The translations under genes were made by a program, and so were the position numbers. The notes under the pieces are model-generated. The model did not search any database, was not told where the DNA came from, and worked only from the letters and a program-made list of their open reading frames with translations. From Bacteroidota bacterium (GTDB lineage Bacteria > Bacteroidota > Bacteroidia > AKYH767-A > OLB10): a stretch of DNA of 64,000 nucleotides. Positions 9,741-19,270 of this stretch are shown here, piece by piece (the stretch's first letter is position 1; each line of letters opens with the position of its first letter). The stretch covers positions 310,001-374,000 of the forward strand of contig JADJOA010000002.1 of NCBI GenBank assembly GCA_016714005.1, in the 5' to 3' direction.

Positions 9741-12700
9741 ATGCCAGAAATAAAAAAGAATTAGAAAAAGAATTTTAATTATAGACGGTGCAATGGGTAC
9801 CATGATACAACGTTATAAGCTAGAGGAAAACGATTATCGTGGTGAGCGTTTCAAAGACTGGAAAAGCGATTTAAAAGGCAACAACGATTTGTTGAGCTTA
9901 ACAAAACCCGAGATTATCAAGGCTATTCATTTGGAATATCTGAATGCCGGTGCTGATATTATTGAGACCAATACTTTCAACGCACAAAAAATTTCATTGG
10001 CCGATTATCAAATGGAAGAATTGGCGTATGAAATAAATTATGAGTCAGCAAAAATTGCTAAGAAAGCAGTTCAAGAGTTTAATAGTTTAAAAGTTCAAAC
10101 CAACTCAACTATTGAACCGTTGAACTCTGAACATTTAAACTCAAAGTGGGTTGCCGGTGCATTAGGACCAACAAATCGCACTCTTTCTCTCTCACCAAAC
10201 GTAAACGACCCCGGCTATCGTGCTGTAACTTTTGATGAAGTAGTTGATGCATACAAAGAGCAAACACGCGGATTGATTGATGGGGGGGTGGATTTAATTT
10301 TGATTGAAACTATTTTTGATACGCTCAATTCAAAAGCGGCATTGTTTGCAGTTCAAACAGTTTTTGAAGAGAAGAAAATAAAACTTCCGGTAATGATTTC
10401 TGGAACCATTACTGATGCAAGCGGAAGAACTTTATCAGGACAAACGGTTGAGGCATTTTTAAATTCTGTTTCACATGTAGATTTGTTGAGCATTGGTTTA
10501 AACTGTGCTTTGGGCGCAAAAGAAATGCGCCCGCATTTGGAAGAGTTGAGTGAGAAGGCTCCTTTTTTCATCAGTGCATATCCCAATGCCGGCTTGCCAA
10601 ATCAGTTTGGTGAATATGATGAAACACCTGAACAAATGTGTGTGCAGATTGACGATTTTCTTTCAAATGGTTTTGTAAATATTGTTGGCGGATGTTGCGG
10701 CACTACGCCCGACCACATCAGACATATTGCCGAGCACGCAAAAAAGCACAAGCCGCGCGCTATTCCTAAAATAGAACCGTATTTGCGCCTAAGCGGATTG
10801 GAGGCTGTAACCTATCGCCCTGATAGCAATTTTTTAAATGTTGGCGAACGGACAAACGTTACAGGCTCAAAGAAATTTCTTCGCTTAATTAAAGAAGATA
10901 AATATGATGAAGCATTAAGTGTAGCACGCGAACAAGTGGAAGGTGGTGCGCAAGCCATTGACATAAACATGGACGAGGGAATGTTGGATGCCAATCATGC
11001 CATCACAAAATATTTAAATCTCATTGCAAGCGAGCCCGATATTTCAAAAGTTCCGATGATGATTGATTCATCAAAATTTGACGCCATTGAAGCGGGACTA
11101 AAATGCACACAGGGAAAATCAATCGTAAATTCTATTTCACTCAAAGGTGGCGAAGAACAATTTATCCGCGAAGCAACCATTATTAAAAAATATGGTGCTG
11201 CCGTTATTGTAATGTTGTTTGATGAACAAGGGCAGGCTGACACCACACCGCGCAGGGTTGAAATTGCTAAACGTGCTTATGATATTGTAGTCAACAAAGT
11301 AAAATTTCCTCCTCAGGACATCATCTTTGACCCAAACATTTTTCCTGTTGCAACAGGAATGGAAGAGCACCGCAAAAATGCTTTAAGTTATTTTGAAGCA
11401 ACAAAATGGATAAAGGAAAACCTTCCCCATGCAAAAGTGAGTGGCGGTGTGAGCAATGTTTCATTTTCATTTCGTGGCAACGATCATGTTCGTGAAGCCA
11501 TTCATGCAGCATTTCTCTATCACGGAATAAAAAACGGAATGGATATGGGAATTGTAAATCCATCACAACTGATAGTGTATGACGAAATTGAAAAAGAATT
11601 ATTAGAACTGGTGGAAGATGTTTTGTTAGACAGACGTGATGATGCAACAGAACGATTAATTAATCATGCTGAAAAAGTAAAAGGTGCAGGAAAAGAAAAA
11701 GATGTAAAGAACGAAGAGTGGAGGAGAGGAACAGTTGAGGAAAGAATTTCACACTCTTTGGTAAAAGGCATTACCGATTATATAGATGTGGATGTGGAAG
11801 AAGCACGAAGCAAATACGACAAACCGCTTCATGTAATTGAGGGTCCTTTGATGGCAGGGATGAATGTGGTGGGTGATTTATTTGGCGCAGGAAAAATGTT
11901 TTTGCCGCAAGTGGTTAAAAGCGCGCGTGTAATGAAAAAAGCGGTTGCCTATTTGCAACCGTATCTCGAAAAAGAAAAAGTACAGGGAAGTAAAAACGGA
12001 AAAGTATTGCTTGCCACAGTAAAAGGAGATGTACACGACATCGGAAAAAATATTGTAGGTGTGGTGATGGCTTGCAATGGGTATGATATTCTTGATTTAG
12101 GTGTGATGGTTCCTGCAGATAAAATCCTTGCAAAAGCCAAAGAAGAGAAGGCTGATGTGATTGGATTGAGTGGATTGATTACCCCTTCGCTTGATGAGAT
12201 GGTGCATGTAGCAAAGGAAATGACACGCGAAGGTTTTACGATTCCATTATTAATTGGCGGTGCAACCACAAGTAAAGTGCACACCGCAGTAAAAATAGAA
12301 CCGCATTATGCGCACACCGTTGTACATGTAAACGATGCATCTCGCAGTGTGCCTGTTGTGAGTAATCTTTTATCAAAAGAGTTGAAGAAAAAATTTGTTG
12401 AAGATGTAAAAGCCGAAAATGCACGCACACGTGAATACCATAAAGCCGACCGCGCAAAGAGTAATTATATTTCAATTGCCAAAGCAAGGGAAAATAAATT
12501 TGAACTGAACGGAGATATTATAGCCAAACCAAATTTCATCGGTACAAAAGTTTTTGAAGATTTCTCTCTTGAAGAAATTGTGCCATTCATTGACTGGACT
12601 CCTTTCTTCATCACCTGGGAAATGAAAGGTAGTTATCCAAAAATATTAAAAGACCCCACACGCGGAAAAGAGGCGCAAAAACTTTTTGATGATGCGCAAA

Positions 12701-13414
12701 ATATGTTGCAGCTAATCATCAAAGAAAAATGGCTTACTGCAAAAGCGGTGATTGGAATTTTTCCTGCAAGTAAAAATGAAGATGATATCAATGTGCTTGA
12801 CGAAAGCAGGAATAGCAAAGCAGCTTTTTTTACACTTCGTCAACAAGGCCAAAAAACTGCTCAGCAAAAAACATTGCATTATCTGATTTTGTAAAGCCAG
12901 ACAATGACTACATAGGAGCATTTGCCGTCTCTACGGGTTTCGGCATAGAAAAATGGATTGAGAAATTTGAGAAAGACCATGACGATTATTCATCCATTAT
13001 GTTGAAAGCACTTGCCGACAGATTAGCAGAAGCGTTTGCAGAGCTCATGCATAAAAAAGTGAGAACTGAATTTTGGGGTTATGCAAAAAATGAAACGCTA
13101 TCCAACGAAGAAATTATAAAAGAAAAATACCAGGGAATTCGCCCTGCACCGGGCTACCCTGCGCAGCCGGACCATACCGAAAAAATTACGTTGTGGAAAT
13201 TGCTTGACGTAGAAAAAAACACCGGAATAAAATTGACCGAAAGTTTAGCTATGTATCCAACGGCATCAGTAAGCGGTTTATACTTTGCACATCCCGATGC
13301 GCATTATTTTGCTGTTGGCAAATTAGAGAAAGACCAGGTTGAAGATTATGCCAAAAGAAAAAAATGAAAGTAGAAGAGGTTGAACGTTGGTTGGGAAGCA
13401 TATTGGCTTATTAA
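9741..13414 (+). CDS. metH: Cobalamin-dependent methionine synthase MetH (three frameshifts)
   Basis: MetH transfers a methyl group from 5-methyltetrahydrofolate through cobalamin to homocysteine, making methionine. All four domains are present: the homocysteine-binding barrel with the zinc ligands [11 protein letters not shown], the pterin-binding barrel ([21 protein letters not shown]), the B12 domain with [20 protein letters not shown] carrying the lower-ligand His, and the reactivation domain ending in [21 protein letters not shown]. The reconstructed length is about 1225 residues, normal for MetH. The start is the ATG at 9741 ([20 protein letters not shown]), reached only after adding one A to the run 9752-9757. 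The runs 12866-12871 and 13358-13364 also lack one A each. The last correction restores the family end [16 protein letters not shown] and the stop at 13412. It is co-regulated with mnmD by the SAM riboswitch. Confidence 0.95.
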
Positions 13415-13417
13415 GCC

Positions 13418-13432
13418 CCCTTTTTATGTAGG
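13418..13432 (+). promoter_or_regulatory. CCCTTTTTATGTAGG motif upstream of the response-regulator gene
   Basis: This 15-mer nearly matches the CCCTTTTATGTAGGG at 16894-16908, upstream of the Kelch protein gene. It lies 54 bp before the proposed GTG start of the response regulator. It may be an operator or part of an upstream element. The evidence is only the repetition and the position. Confidence 0.3.
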
Positions 13433-13485
13433 CAAGCCTGACGCTTAAATTGCCTTTATTTGTATTTCTTACAAATATTCTTCTG

Positions 13486-14118
13486 GTGATACGCATTTTA
13501 ATTTTTGAAGACAATCCTGATTTTACAGACAGTTTATGTGAATTGATTAGAAATGCTGATGGGTTAGAATGGTGCGCAAGTTATTCCAATTGTAAAAACG
13601 TTATAAAGAATATTCAGCTTCATCAGCCTGATGTTGTGCTCATGGACATTGACATGCCGGTTGAAAATGGTTTGCAGGGATTGAGAAGTATTCGCGCATC
13701 AGGTAATGAGGTAACTGTTTTAATGCTTTCAGTTTTTGATGATAACGAGCGCGTATTTCAGGCAATATGCAATGGCGCGTCAGGATATTTATTAAAACGC
13801 ACTCCGCCAGAAAAAATTATTGAGGCCATACGCGAAGCACATACCGGTGGTGCACCCATGACACCATCTGTTGCCAAACAGGTGCTAAAACTATTTTCAC
13901 AACCATTTCAAAAATCTGATGAGATACAAACACTTACTCCACGCGAACACGATGTGCTTATTTGTTTGGTTAGGGGCTACAGCTATAAAATGGCTGCTGC
14001 TGAATTAAATGTTAGCATTGAAACGCTTAGGTTTCACATAAAAAATATTTATTCCAAGCTGCATGTAAACTCAAAAAGTGAAGCAGTGGCAAAGGCAATT
14101 CAAAATAAATTGACATAA
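13486..14118 (+). CDS. NarL/FixJ-family response regulator (REC + LuxR-type HTH)
   Basis: A cytoplasmic transcription factor of 210 residues. I chose the GTG at 13486 because the canonical receiver start IRILIFEDNPDF follows at once; longer in-frame starts (TTG at 13450) add a hydrophobic stretch unlike the family. Receiver features: acidic pair Glu8/Asp9, phospho-acceptor Asp54 in VVLMDIDMP, Thr/Ser switch in VLMLSVFDD, and Lys in YLLKRTPPEK. The LuxR HTH is TPREHDVLICLVRGYSYKMAAAELNVSIETLRFHIKNI near the end. It heads an operon with an unknown gene and a TPR histidine kinase, which is very likely its partner. It follows metH, but after a gap of 72 bp with its own possible promoter. Confidence 0.9.
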   Translation: MIRILIFEDNPDFTDSLCELIRNADGLEWCASYSNCKNVIKNIQLHQPDVVLMDIDMPVENGLQGLRSIRASGNEVTVLMLSVFDDNERVFQAICNGASGYLLKRTPPEKIIEAIREAHTGGAPMTPSVAKQVLKLFSQPFQKSDEIQTLTPREHDVLICLVRGYSYKMAAAELNVSIETLRFHIKNIYSKLHVNSKSEAVAKAIQNKLT

Positions 14119-14148
14119 TTATAAATCACAATTTTAATTCTAAATAAG

Positions 14149-14871
14149 ATGATGGAATTAGACAGAAATCAGGCTTACGGTATAAAGCCTTTTACCATTC
14201 CTATGGTAACCACACGCCTTCCGGTTATTGATAGTTTTATGACTAAAAAAATAGGGCATACTCATTTTAAAATTCCAAATCCTCATTCAAATCAAAAAAA
14301 ATATATGGTGCAGGATTTTATTTTTGAAGAAACGCAAACAACAGGTGCTGTAAATTCTTTTGATAAACTAAAACAATTTTCACTCAACACTACCAATCAG
14401 TATGCGCTAAGTTTTTTTGCCGACATGGATAAATCCTTTGTTGTAAAAATACCGCCAAACGGCACCAAAGGTTTTTTCAGCATAAATGTAGGGCGGCAGT
14501 TAGCCAACACACAACTTGCACAACCGGGTTTTTATGATTCCTACTCAGCCATTCTAAAGATTGGAAGGCTGCAAGGTAATGCGCCTGTAATTACGTACAA
14601 TCACTTTGCCATTCAAAACGGATATAATGGAGCTGTAAAATTGGACGTATCAGGAGAGTTTTCTACAGGATTTACTTTTGGTAACATAACTATTGAGGGT
14701 TTTTTCCCTTCACGCATGGTCTTACCTTCTTTTGAAGATTATAGTTTGTTTTCTCATGCAGCACCATACGGCATACAAAGCAACAACTCCGTTGCCTATG
14801 CAATGTTTGGTTATGCAACAGATGAGGCAACCGACCCGGGTCCAATAATATATCTTAAAAAAATTCAATAA
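14149..14871 (+). CDS. Unknown protein encoded between response regulator and sensor kinase
   Basis: A 240-residue protein that I do not recognise. It has no signal peptide or membrane segment and is predicted by eye to be mostly beta-strand, with many aromatic and glycine residues (YMVQDFIFEETQTTGAV, GTKGFFSINVGRQLAN, GFTFGNITIEGFFPSRMV). It starts 30 bp after the response regulator and ends 25 bp before the kinase, so it is probably part of the same transcript. It could bind a ligand for the pathway or be a cargo of unrelated function. The frame is intact and codon use matches the neighbours. Confidence 0.6.
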   Translation: MMELDRNQAYGIKPFTIPMVTTRLPVIDSFMTKKIGHTHFKIPNPHSNQKKYMVQDFIFEETQTTGAVNSFDKLKQFSLNTTNQYALSFFADMDKSFVVKIPPNGTKGFFSINVGRQLANTQLAQPGFYDSYSAILKIGRLQGNAPVITYNHFAIQNGYNGAVKLDVSGEFSTGFTFGNITIEGFFPSRMVLPSFEDYSLFSHAAPYGIQSNNSVAYAMFGYATDEATDPGPIIYLKKIQ

Positions 14872-14896
14872 ACTCAAAAATCAATGCCTTGTTACC

Positions 14897-16831
14897 TTGA
14901 ACGCTGAAAGATTCACTTCTTTATTGAAGCGTAAAAACTTCATAATAGGGTATATAATTCTTCATTCGCTTAGTGCTTGTACGAAAAATCAAACCATATA
15001 TCCTAAAGCTGATGCCTTAAGTCATATTGACACCACAGCACTTATAAAGAAGTTTGATAAATATTTTTATTATGCCGACTCAACCAATCAACTTTCTTAT
15101 ATAGACTCAGCTGCATCTGTTTTCAACAATGTTGATATAGCAATAGGGTATCCTCGTTTGGTTGGCTATATGTATAATGTTGCATTGCAATCGCAGCAAG
15201 GTCACTTGTATCATAACGACAGTTCAAAGATAATTACAAGACTATTGGAGCAATTTAAGCAACTGGCAATAGAAGCTGATAACGAAAGTTTAAAAACATG
15301 GGCTTTGTATTTTGAAGCCCGATTTTTTAATAATTGCAAACAAAATGAAATAGCATTCCCAAAATTCTTAACCACTTATCAAAGTTTTAAAGCACAAAAG
15401 GATATTGATGGAATTAGTGTCGTTACGAAAAGAATAGGCTTAGTTTATCTAAATGACTATAAGGACTATAATAAAGCTAAATATTTTTTAACAAGCGCAT
15501 TATTATTGGCGAAAGACTCTTCGGAGGTAAGCATCATATCATCTAACCTCACAAAAGTTTATCTGCAGCTTAACAATCTTGACTCGGCTACACTGCATTT
15601 AAAAAACGTAAATCAGCAAAATCACTTTCTTGAAACGCAACCATTGTATCAGGTTTACCTCTATCAAAATACATCCTTTGGCAATGCTGATTCTGTTGAT
15701 GCAGCCATAAATAATTTATTGTATTTCTTAAATGGAAAAATGACTGATTATACCAAGGCAATTCTTATTTCTGTTTATGCTAAATTCTGTTTTGCTTTGC
15801 TCAAAAACAATCAACTCGATTTGGCACTCAAGTGCATTAAAAAAGGGTTGCAACTCAACGCCACATGTAACACTTGCCTTACGGAACAGATTGAGATTTA
15901 CCATGCCCGCTATTTTTACCATCAATACATAAAAGATTTTACCAATGCGTTCAGTTATCTTCAAGAATATAATCGTTCGGTTGATTTGTTGAATTTTGAA
16001 AGAACCAAAGCATCTGTTGAAGAAGCAAGAATTAAATACGAATTTGAAAGACAACAAAACGAGTTAGCATTAAAGCAAGAGAAAGAACGACTTGCCATAC
16101 AGCAGAATCTTCAAAAACAAAAAATTATCCGCAACTCATTTATTGCCGGTTCTATTTTATTGATGTTATTAATTATAGTGTTAATCAATCGCAACAAATT
16201 AAAACGCACGATAGAAATGGAAAAGATGCGAAGCCGTTTAAGCCGCGATTTGCATGACGACATAGGCAGCTCCCTCAGTAGCATAAATATTTTAAGCCGC
16301 ACTGCGCAAACCAATTTACTAAACAGCGGTGATGAAAAAACAAAAGCATCATTGGAAAAAATAAATGAACGTAGCCAGCGCTTGCTTGATAATATGAGTG
16401 ACATTATCTGGAATATTAATCCGGGCAACGATACCATTGAAGAAGTAATGAGCCGGATGAGAGAATATGCAACCACTATGCTTGAAGCAAAAAATATTGA
16501 TTACGATTTCAACTTTCCTAAAGAGAAAATAGATTGCAGGCTGAGCATGGAAGTAAAGAACAATATTTATTTAATTTTTAAAGAAGCGGTAAATAATCTT
16601 TGTAAATATTCCGGCTGCACTCATGCAAGCCTTTCTCTAACCTTTGATGAAAAACATATTCACCTTAAGATAGGAGACAACGGCAAAGGTTTTATAGAAG
16701 ATGAGTTAAAACACCGTGGTGGTTTACGCAACATGCAGCACCGTGCCGAAGAAATTAAAGGATTACTCAAATTAAAATCGATAATAGGAAAAGGAACGGA
16801 GATGGAGTTGATCATGCCAAGATATTGTTGA
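14897..16831 (+). CDS. TPR-containing sensor histidine kinase (HisKA_3 family)
   Basis: A membrane-bound kinase of about 644 residues. The N-terminus carries a hydrophobic segment with a possible lipobox (LHSLSAC), then a periplasmic helical region with TPR-like repeats up to about residue 380, a coiled coil rich in E/K/Q, one transmembrane segment at about 412-432, and the kinase core. The phospho-acceptor His is at about residue 452 in LSRDLHDDIGSSLSSIN (HisKA_3). The ATPase shows NNLCKYSGC, DNGKGF and GGLRNMQHRAEEIKG. HisKA_3 kinases act with NarL/LuxR regulators, which matches the gene at 13486. The first in-frame start is TTG at 14897, with another TTG at 14921 possible, so the exact start is uncertain. 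Confidence 0.88.
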   Translation: MNAERFTSLLKRKNFIIGYIILHSLSACTKNQTIYPKADALSHIDTTALIKKFDKYFYYADSTNQLSYIDSAASVFNNVDIAIGYPRLVGYMYNVALQSQQGHLYHNDSSKIITRLLEQFKQLAIEADNESLKTWALYFEARFFNNCKQNEIAFPKFLTTYQSFKAQKDIDGISVVTKRIGLVYLNDYKDYNKAKYFLTSALLLAKDSSEVSIISSNLTKVYLQLNNLDSATLHLKNVNQQNHFLETQPLYQVYLYQNTSFGNADSVDAAINNLLYFLNGKMTDYTKAILISVYAKFCFALLKNNQLDLALKCIKKGLQLNATCNTCLTEQIEIYHARYFYHQYIKDFTNAFSYLQEYNRSVDLLNFERTKASVEEARIKYEFERQQNELALKQEKERLAIQQNLQKQKIIRNSFIAGSILLMLLIIVLINRNKLKRTIEMEKMRSRLSRDLHDDIGSSLSSINILSRTAQTNLLNSGDEKTKASLEKINERSQRLLDNMSDIIWNINPGNDTIEEVMSRMREYATTMLEAKNIDYDFNFPKEKIDCRLSMEVKNNIYLIFKEAVNNLCKYSGCTHASLSLTFDEKHIHLKIGDNGKGFIEDELKHRGGLRNMQHRAEEIKGLLKLKSIIGKGTEMELIMPRYC

Positions 16832-16893
16832 TTGCTTTTCAATCTTAATCAAAAAAAATTTCAACTTCATATATATTATGCCCATTCTTCCCA

Positions 16894-16908
16894 CCCTTTT
16901 ATGTAGGG
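16894..16908 (+). promoter_or_regulatory. CCCTTTTATGTAGGG motif upstream of the Kelch protein gene
   Basis: A second copy of the motif at 13418-13432, here with CCCT/AGGG ends that form an imperfect dyad. ATGCCC (16879-16884) and GGGCAT (16906-16911) give a further inverted pair around it. It lies 62 bp before the signal-peptide ATG. Confidence 0.3.
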
Positions 16909-16969
16909 CATTTATATTTTGATTGATGTGATTTTTGTTGCGTTAAACAACACTAATCGCATCAATCAA

Positions 16970-19175
16970 ATGAAAAAAAATCTCACCACTATTCTCTGTT
17001 TATTCATTGCAGCGCTAAACATGCATGATGCAAACGCGCAAACACGCATCAATAAAAAATATGATACTGATGATGTAATCAACATTTCTACACCACACAA
17101 AAAAGGTGCGCAAACTTTTTACCTGCTGCCATAAGCGGCTATTATTTTGAAGGATTTGAAAATACATTTCCACCCACCGGCTGGCAGGTTGTTGATGTGC
17201 TTGATACCGTTACCACATGGAGTTCATCACTTACGGCTGATTATCCCGCAGCCTACGAAGGCTCGCAAAGCGCTTACTGCCGTTACGAATTTGCAACACC
17301 AACCGGTGGCGAAGACTGGCTCATCACTCCAAAGTTTACCGTTGCAGCAGGTGATTCACTAATGTTTCAATTTAAGTTTGAATATATGGGTTATCAACCC
17401 GACTCTACTTTTATTCTTGTTTCAACTACCGATAGTGCGCTTACCAGTTTTACAGCTGCGCTTGATGTAATTTATGACAGCAGCAATGTGCAGATTGTTG
17501 CCCCTTCAACATGGTATTACAAAACGTATTCGCTTAATGCTTTTGCAGGGCAGGATGTTTACATTGCATTTAAAAATATAAATAACGAAGGTGATGGCGT
17601 TTTTATTGATAATGTTGAAATGGGTACACGTCCTCCTGCAGAAGCCGCTGCAATTAGTATAGACATGAATGATTTTTATGCTTCAGGAAATTCTATTCCC
17701 AAGGCAACAGTAAAAAACAATGGAGGCATTACACAAACGTTTAATGTTACCATGAACATAAGTGGAGGTTATTCATCAACAAAACCAGTAACACTTTCTC
17801 CGCAATCATCATCGCAAATAGTTTTTGACCCCTGGAATGCAACTGTTGGAGCCGTTACCGTAAATGTGCAAACATTTTTAACGGGAGATACTAATCCATC
17901 CAACGATACGCTATCAAAATCTGTTAGCGTTTTAGAACCATTTGTAAATTACGGCTGGAGCATTCGCGACCCATTGGTTGACCCGTCTTTTGGTGCATCG
18001 GTTGTGTCCGTTAACACACCTGCGGTATCACGCTTGTTTACATTTGGAGGCTATGCGCAATCAACAATTGTTTCCGAAACTTATGAATATGACCTTGCTT
18101 TTTCTACTTGGGCTTCCGCATCACCCATGCCAACAGAAGTAACTTATGCAGCAAGCGGAACAGGCAATGGAAAAATATTTGTGATAGGCGGTCGCACATT
18201 GGGTACACCACAGGGCGCAGTTCAGATTTATGATTATGCAAATGATACATGGACAACCGGAAATCCCATGCCTACTCCTGTTGTAACGGCAGCGTTTGCA
18301 ACATATAAAGATTCTTTGATTTACATTTTTGGCGGATATGATGATGCTACTTTCTCCGGCAGCAATGCAGTGCAGGTATATGATATGTTTACTGATGCAT
18401 GGTCAGCGGCAACATCATTTCCCGGTCCCTCCATTTTTCATCACGCGCAGGCATCATAAAGAACAAAATAATTATGGCGGGAGGAGTTGACGGTGTTTCA
18501 CCTGGTGGTTTAGGTACATGTTATGTGGGTGTGATAGATTCTATTAATCCACTGCAAATTACATGGGCACAAACGGCAGATTATCCTACCGGAAAAATTT
18601 CACGCGCAGGCACAGCAGTTTCTGTTGATCCTAATTCATCGCTTGTTGTTTTTGCCGCGGGAAACACTGGCGGAACCATTGTTGCCGGTTTAATTCCACA
18701 TACGTTTGCCTATGACTTTAGCACCAACACCTGGAAATTAGGACCAGATAAACCAACATCTCGAAACCTGTTTTACATGGCACCCATTGTTTACAATGAT
18801 TCGGTTTACCTTGTGGCAGCGGGCGGCAATCCTCCCGGTACTTCTCTATTTCATTCCGATAACCATGAATGGCTTAATATGGGGCACTATGAGTATCCAA
18901 CAGGAATTAATGAAGCAGAAGCAGTGCATGACGTAAATATCTTTCCTAACCCGGTGAATGATGTTGTCCATATTTCTTTATCAGTTAAAACCGCATCAAA
19001 AGCTACTCTAAAAATTCTTGATGCAATTGGAAACACCACCACAATTGAAAATAAAAACCTAAAACCCGGGAGCAATCGCATTGCAATTGATGCAAAAAAT
19101 TTATCGGGCGGAATTTATTTATGCCAAATAAGTGTGAACGAAATCTTCTTCACTAAAAAGCTGATTAAGCATTAA
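16970..19175 (+). CDS. T9SS-secreted protein with choice-of-anchor J/cleaved-adhesin and Kelch-type domains (two frameshifts)
   Basis: An extracellular protein of about 735 residues. The ATG at 16970 begins the signal peptide MKKNLTTILCLFIAAL to ANAQ. A cleaved-adhesin-type jelly roll follows (YYFEGFENTFPPTGWQV, DWLITPKFTV, YIAFKNINNEGDGVFIDNV), then a spacer, then Kelch-like propeller blades (GNGKIFVIGGRTLG, DSLIYIFGGYDD, NKIIMAGGVDG). The end is a T9SS sorting domain (VNIFPNPVNDVVHIS, LSGGIYLCQI, KLIKH). The T-run 17116-17120 lacks one base, and a second indel lies at about 18440-18455. It directly follows the two-component operon on the same strand and shares an upstream motif with it, so it may be a regulated target. 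Its binding partner is unknown. Confidence 0.82.
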
Positions 19176-19179
19176 AAGT

Positions 19180-19255
19180 AAAAACCCGTTGCCGTGCAGA
19201 GTTTGATTAATTTATAGAGATTTTTTTCATTTATCTGCAACGGCAGCGTGTTTTT
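19180..19255 (+). terminator. Long-loop hairpin, probable terminator of the Kelch protein gene
   Basis: Arms 19180-19200 and 19234-19255 pair over about 20 bp with one mismatch, one G-U pair and a single bulge. The 33-nt loop itself carries a T-run, and the right arm ends in TTTTT. It lies right after the stop codon at 19175 and before the next gene at 19271. Confidence 0.5.
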
Positions 19256-19270
19256 AAAATTAACATCACT

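Noticed and set aside
9741..13414. metH, atp, smc and similar genes as pseudogenes or programmed frameshifts
   Set aside because: The same one-base homopolymer pattern affects many unrelated and essential genes, with no slippery-site and pseudoknot design. Error in the consensus is the simpler cause.
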